Below are positions 45,879 to 55,356 of a DNA stretch of 64,000 nt, one piece after another. Origin of the DNA: an uncultured Gemmatimonadota bacterium (GTDB lineage Bacteria; Latescibacterota; UBA2968; UBA8231); assembly GCA_903893785.1 (NCBI GenBank), contig CAITNQ010000253.1, positions 1 through 64,000 on the forward strand, given 5' to 3'. The position numbers and the translations under genes were made by a program. Each line of letters opens with the position of its first letter. Within the stretch, counting starts at the first letter, position 1. Below the pieces are notes generated by a model. That model had not been told where the DNA came from. It did no database searches and was given only the letters and a program-made list of their open reading frames with translations.

Positions 45879-47006
45879 TCAGGCGGCCATGGCGTTGGCC
45901 ATGCGCACGCCTTCGACAATGTAGATCAGCCAGTTGCGGATCTCCTCGGGCGAGGGCTCCACGTTTTCCATGTAGCCCGAGCTCGGGCACAGGATCAGCC
46001 GACGGCCGCGTCCCGCGGCCAGCGCGGCAGCAACCCGGGCCCGGATCAGGTCGGCATCCGCGGTCATCAGGTCGTGCGTCTCGAGGTTCCCCTCCAACCC
46101 CATGCGGCCCTCGACCATGGCAAAGGCTTCGGCCAGGGTGACATCGCCCATCGGGGGCGGTTCGATCGGATTGAGGACATCGACACCCATGTCGGCGAAA
46201 CGGCGGATAACCTGCCGCATGCGTCCATGGCAGTGGACCCAGACCCGGCCCCCGTGGCTATGGATCAGGTCGATCAGCGGGCGGTCGAGCGCGAAGACGT
46301 AGCGCTCGAACGCCGTCGGGGGCATCAGCGGCGGCGTGCACAGTTCCGGTCCCACCCACGCAAACACACCCTGAATGCCGGCTTCGAGCGCGCGGTGGGC
46401 GTGCTCGAGAAGGCGGTGGGCGAAGACCGCCATCGCCTCCTCCAGCAGGTCCTCGACCTCCAGACTCCACAGTGCGAACTGCTCTGACCCGATCAGGCGC
46501 TGCAGGCCGTACATGGCGTGGTCGAGGCCAAAAGTGGCGATACCCGCGTCGCCCACCTCGGCATCCACGCGTTGGTACTCCGCCGCCTGGAAGGGGAAGG
46601 GTTCATACGGCATGGACAGCAGGCGACGGATATCGCCCGGTTCCTTGAGCGGGTACTCGGCAATGTATCCCGGGCGACGTCGGGTGCTGGCCCGGAACAC
46701 CTGGCGCAGGTCACCCTCCGGCGTGTGGTAGACCGTCACCATGTGGACCCAGTCCGGGGACGCCGTCTTCTCCGTATGCGTTTCGATGAGGCGGTCGTGG
46801 TGCCGACCGCAGTAGAGGTGGAATGGCGACCCCGCGCCGCGCATCAGGTCAGTCAGTTCCACGGCGCGGTCGCGGACCGGCTCGAAAGCCGGGTGCACGC
46901 AGGCGTCCTGGCGTGTAGCGGCCCCCCATACCTTGACCGCCGGGCGGTCGGGCACACCCCCGGCGAAGATCGTCGTGAGTCGTTCGCGGCGAGTCATTCT
47001 CGGCAT
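45879..47006 (-). CDS. uroporphyrinogen-decarboxylase (URO-D) family protein
   Basis: TIM-barrel protein of 375 residues in the URO-D superfamily, which holds heme-pathway HemE as well as corrinoid methyltransferases (MtaA/CmuA type). It lacks the clear HemE N-terminal FMRQAG-type motif and has instead family features such as FAWVGPELCTPPLMPPTAFERYV, GGRVWVHCHGRMRQVIRRFADMGVDVLNPIEPPPMGD and LEGNLETHDLMTAD, so a non-heme role is likelier. The H-x-H (HCHG) could bind zinc, as in methyltransferases. It lies 100 bp after the paaK-like gene and may be in that operon. Confidence 0.85.
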   Translation of the reverse strand: MPRMTRRERLTTIFAGGVPDRPAVKVWGAATRQDACVHPAFEPVRDRAVELTDLMRGAGSPFHLYCGRHHDRLIETHTEKTASPDWVHMVTVYHTPEGDLRQVFRASTRRRPGYIAEYPLKEPGDIRRLLSMPYEPFPFQAAEYQRVDAEVGDAGIATFGLDHAMYGLQRLIGSEQFALWSLEVEDLLEEAMAVFAHRLLEHAHRALEAGIQGVFAWVGPELCTPPLMPPTAFERYVFALDRPLIDLIHSHGGRVWVHCHGRMRQVIRRFADMGVDVLNPIEPPPMGDVTLAEAFAMVEGRMGLEGNLETHDLMTADADLIRARVAAALAAGRGRRLILCPSSGYMENVEPSPEEIRNWLIYIVEGVRMANAMAA

Positions 47007-47106
47007 GGCAGTTCCCAGTTTCGAGGTGCACCGCGGTCATCGCGTGGGGCGACGCGAGCGGTCGCTGGCGTCGGCACCCAAAGAGTGGGATCCCGGCGCC
47101 CGGCCG

Positions 47107-48453
47107 TCAACCGGGCGTGCGGGGGCGTTGGTCTACCACGGCATAGCGTTTCTTGGCGTTGGCGGGTGTGGCTGGGCGGACCGTGGCCGCTTCGACAAAA
47201 GTGAGGTTCACCGGCACCCGCAGTTCGTCCACCAGGCGCTGGGACAGGTCGCGCTGCAGCAACTCCAGCGCGCGGATCTCGTCAAACCGACCCGCGTCGG
47301 GCGACGGGGCCACCTGAACCCGCATCACTTCGGCATCGCCGTCGCGCTCCAAGACGATGCGGAAGTCCGGCTCGATGCCCTGGGCGCCTTGGAGCACGGC
47401 TTCCACGTGGGACGGCAGAACCTTGACGCCGTTCAGGAAAATCAGGTCGTCGGTCCGCCCCGAAACGCGGGCCATGCGCACCAGCGTGCGACCGCAGGCG
47501 CATGGCTCCGGGTCCAGCCGCGTCAGATCGCCGGTGCGGTAGCGCACCAGCGGAAAACCCTCCTTGGTGATGGTGGTCAGCACCAGCTCACCGGTCTCGC
47601 CTGGGCCCAGCGGTTCGCCGCTGTCCGGGTCGATTACCTCGGCAATGAAGTGGTCTTCGTTCAGATGCAGCCCGCACTGCTGGTCGCATTCGCCCGAGAT
47701 GCCCGGCCCCATGATCTCGGCCACGCCGTAGGTATCGTACGCCCGCACGTGGAAACGGGTCTGCAGACGCTGGCGCAGTTCCTCGCTCCATGGCTCGGCC
47801 CCCAGAATGGCCACCCGCAGCACCAGCTGCTCCGGATGGATCCCCATGGCCTCGAGGTGGTGAGCCATGGTCAGGGCATAGCTGGGCATGGTCAGCAGGG
47901 CCGTGGCTTTGTAGTCCTTCAGAATCTGGTTCTGCTCCCGCGGACTGGGGCTGGCCGAGGCCGGGATGACCGAGGCGCCGAGCCGCTCGGCGCCGTAGTG
48001 GAACCCCAGACCGCCGGTGAACAGGCCATAGCTGAAGGCGATCTGCACGACATCGTGATCGCTGATGCCGACGGCCACCAGCTGGCGTGCCACCAGCGAC
48101 GCCCAGAGCCTCACATCGTTGCGCGTGTACCCCGTAACGATCGGCATGCCGGTCGTGCCCGACGTGGCGTGCAGGCGCACAATGTCGCGCAGCGGTACCG
48201 CGAACATGCCGTACGGGTAGGCCCGCCGCAGGTCGTCCTTGGTGGTCAGGGGCAGTTGCCGAAGGTCGGCCACGGTCTTGATCCGGCCGACATCGAAACC
48301 CGCACGGGTCAGTGTCTTTTCGTAGAACGCGACATTGCGGCAGGCGCGGTTCAGGGTGATCTGCAGGCGCTCGACCTGCAGCTGCTCCATGTCAGAGCGC
48401 CGCAGGGCTTCGTAAGATGGGTCGTAGAACACGATGGCCTCCGTGGCGGGCAC
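47107..48453 (-). CDS. phenylacetate-CoA ligase-like enzyme
   Basis: ANL-superfamily adenylating ligase of 448 residues, like PaaK, which activates phenylacetate (or another aryl acid) with CoA and ATP. Motifs: the P-loop-like LHATSGTTGMPIVTGYT (about 93-110), AYDTYGVAEIMGPGISGEC, and RYRTGDLTRLDPEPCACGRT with RMARVSGRTDDLIFLNGVKVLPSHVE. It begins with GTG 48453 (other GTG codons are possible) 22 bp after livF, so its substrate is probably what the ABC transporter imports, for example an aryl carboxylate. Confidence 0.93.
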   Translation of the reverse strand: MPATEAIVFYDPSYEALRRSDMEQLQVERLQITLNRACRNVAFYEKTLTRAGFDVGRIKTVADLRQLPLTTKDDLRRAYPYGMFAVPLRDIVRLHATSGTTGMPIVTGYTRNDVRLWASLVARQLVAVGISDHDVVQIAFSYGLFTGGLGFHYGAERLGASVIPASASPSPREQNQILKDYKATALLTMPSYALTMAHHLEAMGIHPEQLVLRVAILGAEPWSEELRQRLQTRFHVRAYDTYGVAEIMGPGISGECDQQCGLHLNEDHFIAEVIDPDSGEPLGPGETGELVLTTITKEGFPLVRYRTGDLTRLDPEPCACGRTLVRMARVSGRTDDLIFLNGVKVLPSHVEAVLQGAQGIEPDFRIVLERDGDAEVMRVQVAPSPDAGRFDEIRALELLQRDLSQRLVDELRVPVNLTFVEAATVRPATPANAKKRYAVVDQRPRTPG

Positions 48454-48475
48454 GGGCCCGCCGGTTACGGCCCGC

Positions 48476-49210
48476 TCATTCGTCGATGGTCCGGTATTCC
48501 TTGCCCAGGTAAGCCCGGCGCACTTCGTTGTTGGCCAGCAACTCGCCGGCCGCCCCGCTCAGCATGATCTGCCCGGTCTCCAGGACATAGCCGCGATCGG
48601 CGATTCCCAGCGCTGCCCGCGCGTTCTGCTCGACCAGCAAGATGGTGTTGCCGCGCTCCCGCAGCCTCTCGATGGTCCTCAGAATGTCCTTTACCACTAG
48701 CGGCGCCAAGCCCATCGAGGGCTCGTCGAGCATGATCAGCCGCGGATGCCCCATCAGGGCGCGACCGATGGCCAGCATCTGCTGTTCGCCCCCCGAGAGG
48801 GTTCCGGCCAACTGCCGTCGCCGCTCCTCCAGGCGTGGGAACTGACCATAGACCTCGGTCAGCGTCGCCGTCACCTCGGCCCGTTGGCGTCGCCGGAATA
48901 GCGGGTGGGCGCCCAGCAGCAGGTTCTCTTCCACCGTCATGGGGCCGAAAACCTGTCGGCCTTCGGGGACCAGCGCGCACCCCCTGTGGACCAGGCGCTC
49001 GGGCCGCCAACCGCGTGTGTTCGATCCGTCGTAGGCGATCTCGCCGGCCATGGGTGTAATGACGCCGGCGATGGTCGTCAGCAGGGTCGTTTTGCCGGCT
49101 CCGTTGGCGCCGATCAGCGCTACAATCTCCCCGGCGCGCACGTGCAGGGAGACGCCGCGCAGCACGCGCAGCTTGCCGTAGCCCGCTTCCAGGTTGCGGA
49201 CGTTAAGCAT
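48476..49210 (-). CDS. livF: LivF-type ABC transporter ATPase
   Basis: ATPase of a HAAT (branched-chain amino acid/amide/aromatic) importer, 244 residues. Walker A GANGAGKTT (about 34-42), signature LSGGEQQMLAIGRAL, Walker B LIMLDEPSMGL and the switch His in ILLVEQNAR-type loop. It has the LivF ending (RRAYLGKEYRTIDE). Overlaps livG by 8 bp. Inner-membrane-associated, cytoplasmic. Confidence 0.96.
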   Translation of the reverse strand: MLNVRNLEAGYGKLRVLRGVSLHVRAGEIVALIGANGAGKTTLLTTIAGVITPMAGEIAYDGSNTRGWRPERLVHRGCALVPEGRQVFGPMTVEENLLLGAHPLFRRRQRAEVTATLTEVYGQFPRLEERRRQLAGTLSGGEQQMLAIGRALMGHPRLIMLDEPSMGLAPLVVKDILRTIERLRERGNTILLVEQNARAALGIADRGYVLETGQIMLSGAAGELLANNEVRRAYLGKEYRTIDE

Positions 49211-49967
49211 CTTCTTCGCCCAGGTAAACGCGGATCACTTCCGGGTCCTGCTGCACCTGCCGCGGCGCGCCCTCGGCAATCCGACGTCCTGAACTGAGCA
49301 CGACGATCTCGTCCGATATCTGCATGATCAGCGACATATCATGCTCGACAATCAACACGGTTACGCCGCGGTCGCGGATCTGGCGAATCAGGTCGGCCAG
49401 CGCGGCGGTCTCGCGCATGTTGAGGCCGGCCGCTGGCTCGTCCAACAGCAGCAGGCGGGGCTCGGCGGCCAACGCCCGGGCGAACTCCACGGCCCGTTGC
49501 TGCCCGAAGGCCAGGTTGGCGGCGTCCACTTCAGCCCAATCCGCGATGCCCAGGAACGCCAACAGTTCCGCCGCCTTCTGGCGTTGCTGCTGCTCGCGGC
49601 GGCGCACGCCGCCAAGACGGACCATGCCCGCTAGCAGGCCCGTGTGATCGCAGCGGTGGCGTCCTAGCAGGACGTTGTCAAGCACGCTGAGGTTGGCACA
49701 GAGCTTGATGTTCTGGTACGTGCGGCAGACCCCCAGGCGTGCCACCTGATACGGCGCCAGCCCGTGGATGGGGCGACCGTCCAGCGACAGTGTGCCGCGG
49801 TCCGGGCGAAGTGAGCCGGCGATCAGGTTGAAGAGGGTCGTTTTGCCGGCCCCGTTGGGGCCGATAACAGCTTTGATCTGGCCCGCATGGACGTCGAAAC
49901 TCACCTCGTCGACGGCCCGCAGGCCGCCGAAGGAGCGGCCGATGCCGCGTACCTCAAGCAGCGCCAC
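49203..49967 (-). CDS. livG: LivG-type ABC transporter ATPase
   Basis: Second ATPase of the HAAT importer, 254 residues. Walker A GPNGAGKTTLFN, signature LAFGQQRAVEFARAL (the LivG-specific variant LxxGxQR), Walker B LLLLDEPAAGLN, H-loop IVEHDMSLIM. The characteristic RTYQNIKLCANLSVLDNV precedes a LivG insertion rich in His/Arg. Overlaps livM by 14 bp. Confidence 0.96.
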   Translation of the reverse strand: MALLEVRGIGRSFGGLRAVDEVSFDVHAGQIKAVIGPNGAGKTTLFNLIAGSLRPDRGTLSLDGRPIHGLAPYQVARLGVCRTYQNIKLCANLSVLDNVLLGRHRCDHTGLLAGMVRLGGVRRREQQQRQKAAELLAFLGIADWAEVDAANLAFGQQRAVEFARALAAEPRLLLLDEPAAGLNMRETAALADLIRQIRDRGVTVLIVEHDMSLIMQISDEIVVLSSGRRIAEGAPRQVQQDPEVIRVYLGEEDA

Positions 49968-51066
49968 CGGGCCTCCTGAACGGGCGGCGTAGACGCCACC
50001 ACGCCCCCAGGCGGGTGCGGCCCAGGCCTTCCGGTGCGAAGAGCATCACGACCACCAGGATGGCGCCGAAGACCGCGTCGTCATACGAGCCAAAGACGCC
50101 CCTCAGGGACAGGAAGCTGAGCCCGGCACCCCAGGCCAACGCCCCCCACAGATTCGCCATGCCGCCGACTGCGACGATGGCGACATAGCGCACGGACTTC
50201 ATCACGCCGGCCTCCGACGGGCCGATGCCACCGTTGTAGTGCGTCAACAGGGCGCCGGCGATGGCCGCAATCACGGCGCTGAGCACAAAGACCCGGACTT
50301 TCAGACCGGCCGTGTCGACGCCCATCGCATCGGTCGCCTCTTCGTTACCGTGGACCGCGCGCAGCGCCAGACCGGGGCGTGAGCGCACCAGGTTGAGCAG
50401 GCCCATCAGCACCACCAGCACCAGGGCCCAGGCCAGGTAGTAGTTGGCGGTGCGGTGCGGCAGGGCGCCATGGACCATCACGCCAGGCAGCAGCTGGAAG
50501 CCGGGGACATCCGAGATGCCGTCGGCCTCGCCGCACCAGGGGGTGCCCAAGATGACTCGGTACACGATCGTGCCAAAGCCCAGGGTGGCCATGGCCAGGT
50601 AGTGACCCCGCAGGCGCAGCACGGGCACGCCGATGGCAAAGGCCACGGTCCCGGCCAAGATCACCGCCGCCACCAGACCCAGCCACGGCGACAGGTGCAC
50701 CACGGTGCTCCCGTACAGGTCGGTGCTGCGCTCGGCAAGCCCGGCCTGCAGCAGCAGGCGCACTGGCAGGCCGGCGGCGCTGCCGGACAGATCCAGCGTG
50801 GTCAGCACCGCCGCCGTGTAGCCGCCGATGGCGAAGAAGCCTGCATGGCCCAACGAGATCTGCCCGGCGTATCCCATCAACAGGCACAGACCCAGGACCA
50901 CCAGCACGTAATAGGCAGCCATGGTCAGCTGCGTCAGGTAATAGCGCGTCTCCGTGGCGCTGACCGCGACCTGCACCGCGACAACGGCGACAGCGAGGAG
51001 CAGCGGCGCCCAATGGGTCGTGACTACCGTGATCAGCGCCTGGCGCCAACCCTGCGGTCGCTGCAT
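49954..51066 (-). CDS. livM: LivM-type ABC transporter permease
   Basis: Inner-membrane permease of 370 residues with about nine to ten helices. Family segments YYVLVVLGLCLLMGYAGQISLGHAGFFAIGGY and GHYLAMATLGFGTIVY, plus a C-terminal GGMANLWGALAWGAGLSFL. ATG 51066 overlaps the livH stop (TGATG) and gives the normal N-terminus; a longer in-frame extension lies wholly inside livH. A polar N-terminal stretch (about 1-15) precedes helix 1. Confidence 0.94.
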   Translation of the reverse strand: MQRPQGWRQALITVVTTHWAPLLLAVAVVAVQVAVSATETRYYLTQLTMAAYYVLVVLGLCLLMGYAGQISLGHAGFFAIGGYTAAVLTTLDLSGSAAGLPVRLLLQAGLAERSTDLYGSTVVHLSPWLGLVAAVILAGTVAFAIGVPVLRLRGHYLAMATLGFGTIVYRVILGTPWCGEADGISDVPGFQLLPGVMVHGALPHRTANYYLAWALVLVVLMGLLNLVRSRPGLALRAVHGNEEATDAMGVDTAGLKVRVFVLSAVIAAIAGALLTHYNGGIGPSEAGVMKSVRYVAIVAVGGMANLWGALAWGAGLSFLSLRGVFGSYDDAVFGAILVVVMLFAPEGLGRTRLGAWWRLRRPFRRPGGAA

Positions 51067-51947
51067 CAGCCGCTCCCCCGACCCCGGCCGCCGAACAGCC
51101 CGGTGGGCCGCGCCACCAGGATCAGCAGCAGCAGGCCAACCGACACCACATCCTTGAATGCGGAGGGCAGCACGGTGATGCTGAGCGTTTCCACGACGCC
51201 AATCAGCAGCCCGGCGGCAACCGCTCCGGTTGAGTTGCCCAGCCCGCCGAGAATGGCGGCCGTGAACCCTTTGATCGCCAATGGCGTGCCGCAGTCGTAC
51301 TGGGTCAGTGACATCGGCGAGATCACGCAACCGGCCAGGGCCCCCGTGGCGGCGCTCAACATGAAGGAGACTGTTACCATAGTCCTGGCGTCCACGCCGC
51401 ATAGGGTGGCCGCAACGCGGTTGGCGCTGCAGGCGCGCATGGCCCGGCCGGTCTGGGTGTTGCCGAAGAACAGCGTCAAGCCGACCACCACAGCGGCGGT
51501 GACGCCCAGCACCCACAGCACCTGTGGCGACACAAACGCGCCCAGGACCCGTATAGACGATGTCTCGTTGCCACTGAAATAGGGCAGAGCCCGCACTTTC
51601 TCGTCCCACACGTGCAGGGCCAATTCACGCAGCAGAATGGAGAGCCCGATGGTGATGACGATCAGCCGCAGGACCGATGTGTCTTCCAGCCAGCGGATCA
51701 GCAGCAGCTCGACGAGCGCTCCCAGAAGGGCGGTCAGGCCCACGGCCGCCACGATGGCTGCTGGCAGTGGCATGTACGCAGCGAAAGACACGGCCATCAT
51801 GGCGCCCAGCATGGCGAACTCGCCCTGGGCGAAGTTGATGATGCCGGTCGCATTGTAGGTGATGTTGAAGCCGATGGCCACCACCGCGTAGATGCTGCCG
51901 ATGGTGATGCCCGAAAGCGCATACTGCAGCAGCTGTACCGCAGTCAT
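51066..51947 (-). CDS. livH: LivH-type ABC transporter permease
   Basis: Permease of 293 residues with about eight helices. Typical start LLQYALSGITIGSIYAVVAIGFNITYNATGIINFAQGEFAMLGAM, and the EAA-like loop RACSANRVAATLCGVDARTMV. Forms the channel with LivM. It begins 75 bp after livK, downstream of a stable hairpin that could keep the binding protein message more abundant. Confidence 0.96.
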   Translation of the reverse strand: MTAVQLLQYALSGITIGSIYAVVAIGFNITYNATGIINFAQGEFAMLGAMMAVSFAAYMPLPAAIVAAVGLTALLGALVELLLIRWLEDTSVLRLIVITIGLSILLRELALHVWDEKVRALPYFSGNETSSIRVLGAFVSPQVLWVLGVTAAVVVGLTLFFGNTQTGRAMRACSANRVAATLCGVDARTMVTVSFMLSAATGALAGCVISPMSLTQYDCGTPLAIKGFTAAILGGLGNSTGAVAAGLLIGVVETLSITVLPSAFKDVVSVGLLLLILVARPTGLFGGRGRGSG

Positions 51948-51973
51948 GAATCTCGCCGGTCGTCGGGGGGGGC

Positions 51974-52001
51974 GGGGCTGACGGCCAGCGCCGACAGCCC
52001 C
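51974..52001 (-). terminator. stable hairpin between livK and livH
   Basis: GGGGCTG-A-CGGC-CAGC-GCCG-A-CAGCCCC: an 11-bp stem with one A-A mismatch. No T-run follows, so it is better read as a 3' stabiliser or partial terminator that raises livK over the membrane genes. Confidence 0.6.
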
Positions 52002-52022
52002 ACCGCGGGTCGTGCTCCAGGT

Positions 52023-53189
52023 CTACTTCTTGTACGGAACGAACTTACCGCCCTTGACCGTCAGCATCTCGAAGGCGGTCACGTCCAGACCGCAGTGGTC
52101 CGTTGGCGAGAAAGAGAATACGCCGGCCGTGCCGGCCACACCATGCAGCCCCTCCAACGCGCCGCGGACCGCCTCCCGGTCGAACGCCGGGGCTGCCTCG
52201 ACGGCTTTCTGCAGCAGGAGGAAGGCATCGAAGGCATGGCCGCCAAAGGTACTGACATCTTCCTTGAAGCGCGCCTGGTAGTCGTCTCGGTACTTGACTA
52301 GCACGGCCTTCTGCGGGTGTGACTTGGGCAGGGAGTCGGCGATCAGCAGCCGGCCGGCCGGGAAGATGATGCCTTCGGCGGCTTCGCCAGCCGCCTGGAC
52401 GTAGCGGATGTTGCCGAAGCCGTGGCTCTGAAACAGCGGCACCTTCAGGCCGATCTGCTTCATGTTCTTCGGCACGATGGACTGCACCGGCTCCACCGAC
52501 CAGTTGACGACCGCCTTCACCTTGGCCGCCTGCAGTTTGGTCAACACGGCGGTCAGGTCGGTGGCTTCCTTCTCATAGGTCTCCGAGATGAGAATGTTGA
52601 TCCCCATGGTCGGGGCCAGTTTGGCCAGCTGGGCCGTGCCGGCTTTGCCGAAACCCGTGTTGCTGGCCACCACACCAATGTCGGTGATGCCCATTTCCTT
52701 GAGCGTGCCGTAAATGCGCTGCACTGCCTGGCTGTCCATCTGCGGCGTCTTGAACACATAGGGCAGCACGGGGTTGACAATGGCCTCTGCCGCGGCGCAC
52801 GAGATCAGGAGGGTCCCGGCCTGTTGGCAGAGCTCCTTCACCTTCATGGTTTCGCCCGTGGTCGACGGGCCGATGATGGCGAAAACCTGGTCTTCCTCGA
52901 TCAGCTGCTTGGCGAAGGAGATGGCCTTCTCGGGATCACCCTGCGAGTCCTTGATGATCAGGGTTACCGGGTGCCCTTTGACGCCGCCGGCCGCATTGGC
53001 CTGTTCGACCAGCATCTCAAGGGTGTTGGCCTCTGGTTTCCCCAGGTTCGCGGCCGGGCCGGTGACCGCCAGAATGGCGCCGATCTTGAGTGGGGCCGCG
53101 GTTTCCGCCGGCGCTGCGGACGCCGACCAGAGCGAGCCCAGTAGCGCAGCAGCGACGAACTTCAGGAGCAGGGAGCGTTTGCAGGACAT
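52023..53189 (-). CDS. LivK-type periplasmic binding protein
   Basis: Receptor of the HAAT importer, 388 residues, signal peptide about 1-28. Peripla_BP_6 fold: LKIGAILAVTGPAANLGKPEAN, DPEKAISFAKQLIEEDQVFAIIGPSTTGETMKV, FGGHAFDAFLLLQKAVEAAP. The ligand loop differs from true Leu/Ile/Val receptors, and the paaK-like gene in the operon suggests an aryl acid or similar ligand. ATG 53189 has TTGGAGG about 10 bp upstream. Its promoter lies at 53278-53306. Confidence 0.93.
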   Translation of the reverse strand: MSCKRSLLLKFVAAALLGSLWSASAAPAETAAPLKIGAILAVTGPAANLGKPEANTLEMLVEQANAAGGVKGHPVTLIIKDSQGDPEKAISFAKQLIEEDQVFAIIGPSTTGETMKVKELCQQAGTLLISCAAAEAIVNPVLPYVFKTPQMDSQAVQRIYGTLKEMGITDIGVVASNTGFGKAGTAQLAKLAPTMGINILISETYEKEATDLTAVLTKLQAAKVKAVVNWSVEPVQSIVPKNMKQIGLKVPLFQSHGFGNIRYVQAAGEAAEGIIFPAGRLLIADSLPKSHPQKAVLVKYRDDYQARFKEDVSTFGGHAFDAFLLLQKAVEAAPAFDREAVRGALEGLHGVAGTAGVFSFSPTDHCGLDVTAFEMLTVKGGKFVPYKK

Positions 53190-53277
53190 ACGACATGGCC
53201 TCCAATGGGGGTTGCCTGCATGGCCCGGCAGGTGCGGTACGCGCTGCCAGGGGGCGGCGCGCCCGGGCGCGAAGCGT

Positions 53278-53306
53278 ATAATACACGCCTGGGGGGTGGC
53301 TGTCTA
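53278..53306 (-). promoter_or_regulatory. promoter of the liv-paaK operon
   Basis: Minus-strand TAGACA (53301-53306), 17 bp, TATTAT (53278-53283), five of six matches in each. About 89 bp before the livK ATG. Confidence 0.75.
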
Positions 53307-53337
53307 CGGCTTCGGGTGCCGGCGGCCCGGACTTGGG

Positions 53338-55236
53338 TTAGCCACCCGAGCGGGTCTGGGCTGGCGGCGACATTGGCCCCCAGAACCGCGCATGCAACAC
53401 TACCATCAAGGTAGACAGGTCGGCCGGCGAGACCCCCGAGATCCGCCCTGCCTGACCCAGCGTGCGCGGGCGGACGGCGCTCAGTTTCTGGCGCGCCTCG
53501 GTGGCGATGTTCAGCAGCGGGTCAGCGTAGTCGAAGTCGGCCGGGATGGCCCGGGACTCGAGCCGTCGCAGCCGCGCCACGTCGGCCTGTTGGCGTTCCA
53601 GATAACCCGCGTACTTGATCGCCGCCTCGACCCGCTCGGCCGCGTCCCAACCCACGGGTTCGGGCGGCGGCGCCAGCTGGCAGAGCTGGGCGTAGTCGAT
53701 CTCCGGACGGCGGAGCAGGTCGGCCAAGGACACCGCATGCCTGAGCTCTGCCGTTTCCACGCGGCGGAGGAACTCCTGGGTGCGGTCGTCGGGATGCACC
53801 CGGACCGAGTTGAGGCGCTCCAGTTCCCCGGTCACCTGCCGCTGTTTGGCCCGAAAACGCCCGTACACCCAGTCGCCCACCAGGCCCAGCGAGCGCCCCA
53901 GGTCCATCAGGCGCTCATCCGCATTGTCCTCGCGGAGCAGCAGGCGGTACTCGGCGCGCGAGGTGAAGATGCGGTACGGTTCGGTGGTGCCCTTGGTCAC
54001 CAAGTCATCGATGAGCACGCCCATATAGCCCTGGGCTCGGTCCACCACAACCGGCGGCAGTCGGTGGGCTGTCCGGGCGGCGTTGATCCCGGCCAGCAGG
54101 CCTTGGGCGGCCGCTTCCTCGTACCCCGTTGTGCCGTTGATTTGACCGGCCAGGAACAGGCCAGCTACGCGTTTGGTCTCCAGATGGGGAAAGAGCTCGG
54201 TCGGCTGTACGAAGTCGTACTCGATGGCGTACGCCGGGCGCACCAGGCAGGCCTGCTCCAGCCCGGGCACCGTGCGCACCACCGCCTGCTGGAGCTCTTC
54301 GGGCAGGCTCATGGACAGACCGTTCAGGTAATACTCCTGCGTCCGCCTGCCCTCGGGCTCAAGAAACAGCTGGTGACGGTCCTTGGCGGCGAACTTGACC
54401 ACTTTGTCTTCGATCGACGGGCAGTAGCGCGGCCCGATGCCCTCGATCCGGCCACCGTACAGGGCTGAGCGCTGCAGGTTAGCGCGTATCAGTTCGTGTG
54501 TCTGCGTCGTCGTCCAAGTCACCCAACACGGCAGTTGGGGGCCCGGCAGCGACTCGGTTGCCAACGAGAAGGGGCGTGGGGGCTCGTCGCCCGGTTGGGC
54601 TTCCATGGCGGCGAAGTCGATCGTGCGGCCGTTAAGGCGCGGGGGCGTCCCGGTCTTCAACCGGCCCACCGCGAACCCCAGGCTGGCCAGGCTGGCGGCG
54701 GCAGGGTCAGCCGCGGCCTCGCCCGCTCGCCCGGCCGGGTAGCTGGTCTCGCCTTGATGGATGCGCCCGCGCAGGAAGGTACCCGTGGTGAGTACCACCG
54801 TGGTGGCCAGACAGGCGATGCCGCCGCGGATGAGGACGCCCTGGACGCGCCCGTCCCTGACCAGTACCTCCTCCATGGTCGCCTGGCGCAGGTCGAGCCC
54901 GGCCTGCTCCTCGCACGCGAGTTTGAGCTCGGTCTGGTACAGCCTTTTGTCGGTCTGGACGCGCGAGGCTCGTACTGCCGGGCCCTTGCTGGTGTTCAGG
55001 CGCCTGAACTGCAGGCCGGCGATATCGGTATTGCGGGCCATCCGGCCGCCCAGTGCATCGATCTCCTTGACCAGGTGCCCTTTGCCCACGCCGCCGACGG
55101 CCGGATTGCACGACATCTGGCCGATGGTGTCCAGGTTCATGGTCAGCAGCAGCACGCGCGCGCCCATGCGCGCGGCGGCCAGCGCGGCCTCAACGCCAGC
55201 GTGGCCCGCGCCGACGACGATGACGTCGTGACTCAC
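53338..55236 (-). CDS. mnmG: tRNA uridine-5-carboxymethylaminomethyl modification enzyme MnmG
   Basis: FAD-dependent enzyme (GidA) of 632 residues that with MnmE makes the cmnm5U/nm5U modification at the wobble base of some tRNAs. FAD motif [19 protein letters not shown] (about 7-25), the [21 protein letters not shown] segment, catalytic-region Cys in [10 protein letters not shown], and C-terminal [19 protein letters not shown] 55236 starts the family N-terminus. No mnmE or rsmG gene lies next to it here, unlike many genomes. Confidence 0.97.
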   Translation of the reverse strand: MSHDVIVVGAGHAGVEAALAAARMGARVLLLTMNLDTIGQMSCNPAVGGVGKGHLVKEIDALGGRMARNTDIAGLQFRRLNTSKGPAVRASRVQTDKRLYQTELKLACEEQAGLDLRQATMEEVLVRDGRVQGVLIRGGIACLATTVVLTTGTFLRGRIHQGETSYPAGRAGEAAADPAAASLASLGFAVGRLKTGTPPRLNGRTIDFAAMEAQPGDEPPRPFSLATESLPGPQLPCWVTWTTTQTHELIRANLQRSALYGGRIEGIGPRYCPSIEDKVVKFAAKDRHQLFLEPEGRRTQEYYLNGLSMSLPEELQQAVVRTVPGLEQACLVRPAYAIEYDFVQPTELFPHLETKRVAGLFLAGQINGTTGYEEAAAQGLLAGINAARTAHRLPPVVVDRAQGYMGVLIDDLVTKGTTEPYRIFTSRAEYRLLLREDNADERLMDLGRSLGLVGDWVYGRFRAKQRQVTGELERLNSVRVHPDDRTQEFLRRVETAELRHAVSLADLLRRPEIDYAQLCQLAPPPEPVGWDAAERVEAAIKYAGYLERQQADVARLRRLESRAIPADFDYADPLLNIATEARQKLSAVRPRTLGQAGRISGVSPADLSTLMVVLHARFWGPMSPPAQTRSGG

Positions 55237-55356
55237 CTGGCAGGCGCCTGACGGGGTAGGGGACGGGTTGCGGCGTCCGGGCGACGAGTCATGGCCGCAT
55301 CATGGGCAGGGGAGGACCCGGCCTGCCAGGGCAGGCCGGGTCGGCAGAACCGCCGC

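Noticed and set aside
51067..51609. Extended N-terminus of LivM
   Set aside because: It lies inside livH; LivM family start fits ATG 51066.
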